From: Streptomyces melanogenes
Lineage (GTDB): Bacteria; Actinomycetota; Actinomycetes; Streptomycetales; Streptomycetaceae
Length of the DNA: 64,000 bases
Assembly (NCBI RefSeq): GCF_014649795.1
Contig: NZ_BMTS01000020.1
Coordinates: forward strand, 1 to 64,000
Direction: 5' to 3'
A program made the translations under genes and the position numbers. Of this stretch, positions 59,734 to 64,000 are shown one piece after another. The notes below the pieces were generated by a model. The model was not told the DNA's origin, ran no database searches, and saw only the letters and a program-made list of their open reading frames with translations. Positions within the stretch are counted from its first letter, which is position 1; every line of letters starts with the position of its first letter.

Positions 59734-59774
59734 CACTGGTGCCATGACGGATGTGATCCCTCATGGCACCAGTG
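59734..59774. promoter_or_regulatory. 14-bp inverted repeat over the SRPBCC start codon
   Basis: Perfect 14-bp stem (59734-59747 with 59761-59774) with a 13-base loop. The left arm contains the ATG of the next gene (59744). It could end the ccs operon, block translation of the SRPBCC gene, or bind a regulator. Confidence 0.7.
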
Positions 59775-60244
59775 AGACCCACGACGGCGCCTGGCTCCTC
59801 CGCTACGAGCTCCACCTGCCGCACCCGCAGGAGCGGGTCTGGACGGCCGTCGCCACGCCCGAGGGCCTGCGCGGGTGGCTCTGCGCGGTGGATGTGCTGG
59901 AGCCCCGTCTTGGTGGCGCGGTGACGCTGCGGTGGCTGAACGCGGGGCCGGAGGGGGTGCACTCCGGGCATGTCACCGCCTGGGCGCCGGAGACTGTGGC
60001 CGAGTACACGGTCGACCTCCACGGTCGGATCCGGTTCCACCTGGAGTCCGTGTCTCCGTCTGCGACGGTGCTGCGCTTCACGAACGAGTTCGCCGGGGAT
60101 GACGCGCTGCGTCTTGACTGCCTGGCGGGGTGGCACGACCACTTCGACTTCCTCGTGGACGCGCTGTCGGGCCGCCCGAAGGACTGGTCGACGTGGTCGG
60201 CGGGGCGGTGGCAGGAACTACGGGCGGCGTACGCCGGGGGCTAG
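59744..60244 (+). CDS. SRPBCC (AHSA1/START-like) domain protein
   Basis: A 166-residue protein with the SRPBCC fold: LHLPHPQERVWTAVATPEGLRGWL near the start, a beta sheet, and the C-terminal helix LAGWHDHFDFLVDALSG. These bind hydrophobic ligands; ligand unknown. The start codon lies in a 14-bp hairpin. Convergent with the PLDc_N gene over a 425-base repeat-rich gap. Confidence 0.78.
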   Translation: MTDVIPHGTSETHDGAWLLRYELHLPHPQERVWTAVATPEGLRGWLCAVDVLEPRLGGAVTLRWLNAGPEGVHSGHVTAWAPETVAEYTVDLHGRIRFHLESVSPSATVLRFTNEFAGDDALRLDCLAGWHDHFDFLVDALSGRPKDWSTWSAGRWQELRAAYAGG

Positions 60245-60345
60245 GGGGATTCCCCACCCCGCCCCTTCCCTGAAGCCCTGGGCGGGCGGCCGGGTGGTGG
60301 GTCGGGGCGGGCTGCTGGGGGCTGCGCCCCCAGACCCCTCTGAGC

Positions 60346-60487
60346 GCGTCTGCGGACCATCCCCAACTGGTCGCGCAGTTCCCCGCGCCCCTTAGATGCC
60401 GCTGCGCGGCAATCCCCGGGGCGGCCCGGAGGGGCGCTTTTAGGGGCGCGGGGAACTGCGCGACCAGCCACAGACGGCCCGCAGACA
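60346..60487. repeat. Intergenic repeat, long inverted pair
   Basis: Copies 60369-60392 and 60442-60465 are inverted with CTGCGG-type outer flanks. GC-rich modules fill both sides (60249-60345 and 60515-60655), the right one holding GGTGCAGGGGCCGCAGGCCC and CCCACCCCCGGAGGG. The 425-base gap 60245-60669 has no gene; both flanking genes end in it. Confidence 0.88.
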
Positions 60488-60669
60488 AGCAGGCTTACCC
60501 ACCCACCCCGTGCCACCGGCGGGGTCCGGGGCGAAGCCCCGAAAGCGGGGTGCAGGGGCCGCAGGCCCCGCCTGGGGGTCCGGGGGCGTAGCCCCCCGGG
60601 AGACCAGCTCCGCCCCCACCCACCCCCGGAGGGTTTAGGGAAGGGGTGGGGTGGGGGCCAAAACGCCCG

Positions 60670-60948
60670 TTACGGCTGGGGGTCGTCCTTCGGTGGCAGC
60701 TTCAGGCTTGCCAGGAACTCCGGGTTGTCGTCCGGGGCCGTCCAGGAAGGGCCGGGGGCCACGCGGCGCGGGCGGCCCGCGAAGAGCCAGGCGACCGGGC
60801 CGAGAAGGACTTCGCCGAAGAGCAGGATCACGATGACCCACACCACCTTCGGAAGCCCCCGCACCTCCTCCTCCGGCGTATTCAGACAGTCGATGAACGC
60901 GTAGATCCACAGCGCCAGGACCAGCAGGAACGGCAGATACCTGAGCAT
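60670..60948 (-). CDS. PLDc_N-type small membrane protein
   Basis: A 92-residue protein with two membrane helices (about 5-20 and 35-56) and the PLD nuclease N-terminal family pattern (YAFIDCL, LPKVVWVIVILLF, GPVAWLFAGRPR), with a Pro-rich cytoplasmic tail. Role unknown. Divergent from the ubiD gene. Confidence 0.8.
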   Translation of the reverse strand: MLRYLPFLLVLALWIYAFIDCLNTPEEEVRGLPKVVWVIVILLFGEVLLGPVAWLFAGRPRRVAPGPSWTAPDDNPEFLASLKLPPKDDPQP

Positions 60949-61037
60949 GTTCGGGTGGTCCCCCCAGGGAACGGCGGCGGGGCGTCCGGCAGCCCCGGTG
61001 ACCGGCCCAGGGTAACCGGTGCCCGATACTTGGCCCC

Positions 61038-62492
61038 ATGGCTTACGACGATCTTCGCTCGCTCCTGAGGGCGCTGGAGCGTGAGGGCGACCTCATCCGC
61101 ATCAAGGCCGAAGTCGACCCGTACCTGGAAGTCGGGGAGATCGTCGACCGCGTCAACAAGGCCGGCGGGCCCGCGCTCCTCTTCGAGAACGTCAAGGGCG
61201 CGGCGATGCCCCTGGCCATGAACGTGTACGGCACCGACCGGCGGCTCCTCAAGGCCCTCGGCCTCAAGTCGTACGAGGAGATCAGCGAGAAGATCGGCGG
61301 GCTGCTCAAGCCCGAGCTCCCGCACGGCTTCGTCGGCGTCCGGGAGGCCTTCGGCAAGCTCGGCTCGATGGTCCACGTCCCCCCGAAGAAGGTGAAGGAG
61401 GCCCCCGTCCAGGAGGTCGTCCTCACCGGCGACGACGTCGACCTGGACCAGCTCCCCGCCCTGTTCACCTGGCCGGAGGACGGCGGGTCCTTCTTCAACC
61501 TCGGGCTCACCCACACCAAGCACCCCGAGACGGGCGTGCGCAACCTCGGCCTCTACCGGCTCCAGCGCCACGACAAGCGCACCATCGGCATGCACTGGCA
61601 GATCCACAAGGACAGCCGCAACCACTACGCCGTGGCGGCCAAGAAGGGCGAGCGGCTGCCCGTCGCCATCGCCTTCGGCTGCCCGCCCGCCGTCACGTAC
61701 GCTTCCACCGCGCCGCTGCCCGGTGACATGGACGAGTACATGCTCGCCGGGTTCATCCAGGGCAAGCGCGTCGAGATGGTCGACTGCAAGACCGTGCCGC
61801 TCCAGGTCCCGGCGCACGCCGAGGTCGTCATCGAGGGGTGGCTGGAGCCCGGCGAGATGCTGCCGGAGGGGCCGTTCGGGGACCACACCGGCTTCTACAC
61901 GCCGCAGGAACCGTTCCCCGCGCTCACCATCGACTGCGTGACCATGCGCAAGCGCCCGCTGCTCCAGTCCATCGTCGTGGGGCGGCCCCCGACCGAGGAC
62001 GGGCCGCTGGGGCGCGCCACCGAGCGGTTCTTCCTGCCGCTGCTCAAGGTGATCGTGCCGGACATCGTCGACTACCACCTGCCGGAGTCCGGCGGCTTCC
62101 ACAACTGCGCGATCGTCTCGATCGAGAAGAAGTACCCCAAGCACGCGCAGAAGGTGATGCACGCGATCTGGGGAGCGCACATGATGTCGCTCACCAAGCT
62201 CATCGTGGTCGTCGACGCCGACTGCGACGTGCACAACCTGCACGAGGTGTCCTGGCGGGCCCTCGGCAACACCGACTACGCCCGTGACCTCACCGTCGTC
62301 GAGGGCCCGGTCGACCACCTCGACCACGCCTCGTACCAGCAGTTCTGGGGCGGCAAGGCGGGGATCGACGCGACCGCGAAGTGGCCCGAGGAGGGCTACA
62401 CCCGGGACGGCGGCTGGCCGCACATGGTCGAGTCGGACCCGGACACGGCGGCGATGGTCGACCGCCGTTGGAAGGAGTACGGCCTCAAGTGA
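61038..62492 (+). CDS. ubiD: Menaquinone-biosynthesis decarboxylase, UbiD family
   Basis: A 484-residue prenylated-FMN-dependent decarboxylase. Family blocks: NRHYAV-like segment HKDSRNHYAVAAKKGERLPVAIAFG and EMLPEGPFGDHTGFY with the E-x-G-F/D-H catalytic pattern. In Streptomyces this UbiD/UbiA/UbiX group is assigned to late menaquinone synthesis through futalosine. GTGA overlap with the next gene; the cofactor maker UbiX is third. Confidence 0.9.
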   Translation: MAYDDLRSLLRALEREGDLIRIKAEVDPYLEVGEIVDRVNKAGGPALLFENVKGAAMPLAMNVYGTDRRLLKALGLKSYEEISEKIGGLLKPELPHGFVGVREAFGKLGSMVHVPPKKVKEAPVQEVVLTGDDVDLDQLPALFTWPEDGGSFFNLGLTHTKHPETGVRNLGLYRLQRHDKRTIGMHWQIHKDSRNHYAVAAKKGERLPVAIAFGCPPAVTYASTAPLPGDMDEYMLAGFIQGKRVEMVDCKTVPLQVPAHAEVVIEGWLEPGEMLPEGPFGDHTGFYTPQEPFPALTIDCVTMRKRPLLQSIVVGRPPTEDGPLGRATERFFLPLLKVIVPDIVDYHLPESGGFHNCAIVSIEKKYPKHAQKVMHAIWGAHMMSLTKLIVVVDADCDVHNLHEVSWRALGNTDYARDLTVVEGPVDHLDHASYQQFWGGKAGIDATAKWPEEGYTRDGGWPHMVESDPDTAAMVDRRWKEYGLK

Positions 62493-63391
62493 GCGCCTCT
62501 GCCGCAGCCGTTCCGCAGCCCGGCCGGACCAAGGCGTTCCTGCGCCTGGTCATGATCGAGCACTCGGTCTTCGCGCTGCCCTTCGCCTACATCGCCGCCC
62601 TCACCGCGATGTTCCAGCTGGACGAGGAGATCCACTGGGGCAAGCTGCTCCTGGTCACCATCGCCATGGTGGGGCTGCGCACGTTCGCGATGGCCTGCAA
62701 CCGGATCATCGACCGCGAGCTCGATGCCCGCAATCCCCGTACGGCCCAGCGCGAACTGGTCACCGGCTCCGTGTCGGTGCGCTCGGCCTGGACCGGCGCG
62801 CTGATCGCGCTGGCCGTCTTCCTGGCCGCCGCCGGACTGCTCAACCCGCTCTGCCTGGCCCTCGCGCCCATCGCGGTGATCCCGATGGTGGTGTATCCGT
62901 ACGGCAAGAGGTTCACCAACTTCCCGCAGGCCATCCTGGGGCTCGCGCAGGCCATGGGCCCCGTCGGCGGCTGGCTGGCGATCACCGGCGAGTGGTCCTG
63001 GGACGCGGTGATCCTGGGCCTCGCGGTCGGCGTCTGGATCGGCGGCTTCGATCTGATCTACGCCTGCCAGGACGTCGAGTCCGACCGCGAGTGCGGCGTC
63101 CTCTCGGTGCCGGCCCGGTTCGGCGTGCCGAACGCGATCCGCGGCGCCCGCGCCTGCCACGCCGTCACCACGGCGCTGCTCGTCTGGTACGCGCTGGCGA
63201 CCGACGCCGGGGCGTTCTTCTGGATCGGCCTGGTGGTCGTGGCGGTGGCGTTCGTCTACGAGCACACGATCGTCAAGCCGCACGACCTCTCGCGCCTCAA
63301 CCGAGCGTTTTTCACCACGAACGGGTTCATCGGGATCTCGCTCTTCGTCTGCGCGCTCCTCGACCTGCTGGTGCGCGGGCTCTCGGTGTGA
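62489..63391 (+). CDS. mqnP: Menaquinone-pathway prenyltransferase (UbiA family)
   Basis: A 300-residue, nine-helix-type prenyltransferase. Its two Asp-rich motifs are NRIIDRELDARNPRT (about 71-85) and YACQDVESDRECG (about 191-203), which bind Mg-diphosphate. It attaches the isoprenoid tail to the dihydroxynaphthoate precursor in the futalosine route. Start GTG overlaps the ubiD stop. Confidence 0.9.
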   Translation: MSASAAAVPQPGRTKAFLRLVMIEHSVFALPFAYIAALTAMFQLDEEIHWGKLLLVTIAMVGLRTFAMACNRIIDRELDARNPRTAQRELVTGSVSVRSAWTGALIALAVFLAAAGLLNPLCLALAPIAVIPMVVYPYGKRFTNFPQAILGLAQAMGPVGGWLAITGEWSWDAVILGLAVGVWIGGFDLIYACQDVESDRECGVLSVPARFGVPNAIRGARACHAVTTALLVWYALATDAGAFFWIGLVVVAVAFVYEHTIVKPHDLSRLNRAFFTTNGFIGISLFVCALLDLLVRGLSV

Positions 63392-63429
63392 CCGTTCCCG
63401 CCCCCGGATGGCCGGATAGGCTCGGACAC

Positions 63430-64000
63430 GTGGAGCAGGTGAACGTACACAGTCAGCGAGAGGCGGCGTCGCGCACGCCCTGGGTCGTCGGGGTGTCCGG
63501 CGCGTCCGGGACGCCGTACGCGGCCGCCGTGCTGCGGGGGTTGCTGGACGCGGGCGAGAGCGTGGACCTGGTGGTCTCGCGGGCCTCGCGGCTGACGCTG
63601 CTCGACGAGACGGGGATCGCCTTCCGCGACGCGCACTGGCGCGAGGACCTCGCCCAGTGGCTGGCGCGGGGGGCGGACGGGAAGCCGGGCACCTTCGAGG
63701 TGGACGTGGCGCGCGTACGGCACTGGAGCGCCGGTGATCTCGGCGCCGGGCCGTCGTCCGGGTCGTACCCGGTCAAGGGGATGCTGATCGTGCCCGCCAG
63801 TACGGCCTGTGTGGCCGGGGTGGCGCTGGGGCTTTCGAAGGACCTGTTGCAGCGGGCCGCGAGCGTGACGCTCAAGGAGCGGCGCCGGCTGGTGGTCGCG
63901 GTGCGGGAGACGCCGCTGGGCGGGCAGACGCTCAGGCACCTGGTGACGCTGGACGAGGCGGGCGCCGTGGTGCTGCCCGCCTCTCCGGCGTTCTACGCGG
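63430..64000 (+). CDS. ubiX: UbiX-family flavin prenyltransferase, 5' part only
   Basis: About 190 residues up to the window end. It opens near VVGVSGASGTPYAA, the FMN-binding loop of UbiX, and has IVPASTACVAGVALGLSKDLLQRAA and KERRRLVVAVRETPL, both family blocks. It makes prenyl-FMN for UbiD next door. GTG 63430 is supported by TAGGCT (63417-63422) ending seven bases upstream, a likely leaderless start. The remaining C-terminus lies past 64000. Confidence 0.88.
   Translation, partial: MEQVNVHSQREAASRTPWVVGVSGASGTPYAAAVLRGLLDAGESVDLVVSRASRLTLLDETGIAFRDAHWREDLAQWLARGADGKPGTFEVDVARVRHWSAGDLGAGPSSGSYPVKGMLIVPASTACVAGVALGLSKDLLQRAASVTLKERRRLVVAVRETPLGGQTLRHLVTLDEAGAVVLPASPAFYA

Noticed and set aside
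3231..60487. CRISPR array formed by the repeated unit
   Set aside because: Copies are kilobases apart, inverted and self-complementary, with no regular spacers and no cas genes.
1..64000. tRNA genes, attachment sites or prophage
   Set aside because: Intergenic gaps were read for tRNA arms and integrase or phage genes; none was found.

Overview
High-GC chromosomal DNA of a Streptomyces-type actinomycete. Support comes from codon-position GC so strong that real genes are shadowed by long antisense ORFs, from frequent GTG/TTG starts, and above all from diagnostic loci: bldN with its anti-sigma gene rsbN, the rex-hemACD operon with a Rex operator, a bdtA-like excisionase-fold protein, class I LysRS, UbiD/UbiA/UbiX genes of the kind used for futalosine-derived menaquinone, and a GC-rich intergenic repeat seen at eight places. 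From memory, the bldN/rex/hem/lysS block matches S. coelicolor around SCO3303-SCO3329 and the hemL/res/ubi block around SCO4469-SCO4492; this could not be checked here.

Layout. 1-92 is the 3' end of a 5S rRNA gene with its terminator. 0.1-3.2 kb: HAD hydrolase, MFS transporter, AcuC deacetylase. 3.4-9.5 kb: conserved developmental neighbourhood with a phosphatase-labelled protein, bdtA, the 32-residue ribosomal protein bS22, an epimerase/acyltransferase pair, then rsbN and bldN on the minus strand. 10-18.2 kb: HAD phosphatase, glutaredoxin-like protein, rex-hemA-hemC-hemD and hemB. 18.2-27.8 kb: sulfite-oxidase-like enzyme, beta-propeller protein, aminotransferase, a lipoprotein/micropeptide set facing a membrane-anchored HTH protein, argS and lysS. 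27.9-41 kb is a more variable stretch: DUF2637 and two DUF3558 lipoproteins, rtcB, SDR, YnfA, FAD monooxygenase/TetR pair, MarR, Mut7-C, NmrA-type protein, phosphoesterase, two acetyltransferases. 41.4-47.9 kb: ArsR-MgtA unit and a molybdate uptake locus. 48.1-51.5 kb: large secreted DNRLRE protein coupled to a small membrane protein. 51.8-59.7 kb: hemL, a histidine phosphatase, a Tat-type lipoprotein with a NodB-like fold, and the System II cytochrome c maturation operon resA-ccdA-resB-ccsB. 59.7-64 kb: SRPBCC protein, PLDc_N protein, ubiD-ubiA-ubiX (last one cut by the window end).

Themes. Heme synthesis (hemA, C, D, B, L), redox sensing (Rex, a DosR/OsdR-type box), cytochrome c assembly and quinone synthesis together serve respiration; bldN/rsbN and bdtA serve the aerial-mycelium programme. 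Translation and RNA repair are represented by argS, lysS, bS22 and rtcB. About ten genes have a TANNNT hexamer 6-7 bases before the start codon and no Shine-Dalgarno, so they are probably leaderless. No tRNA, CRISPR array, transposase, integrase or prophage gene was seen. The best candidates for undescribed biology are the DNRLRE protein/small membrane protein pair (48.1-51.0 kb), the membrane HTH protein with its micropeptide and lipoprotein neighbours (21.6-24.1 kb), the four-operator array of the TetR/monooxygenase pair, and the intergenic repeat family.
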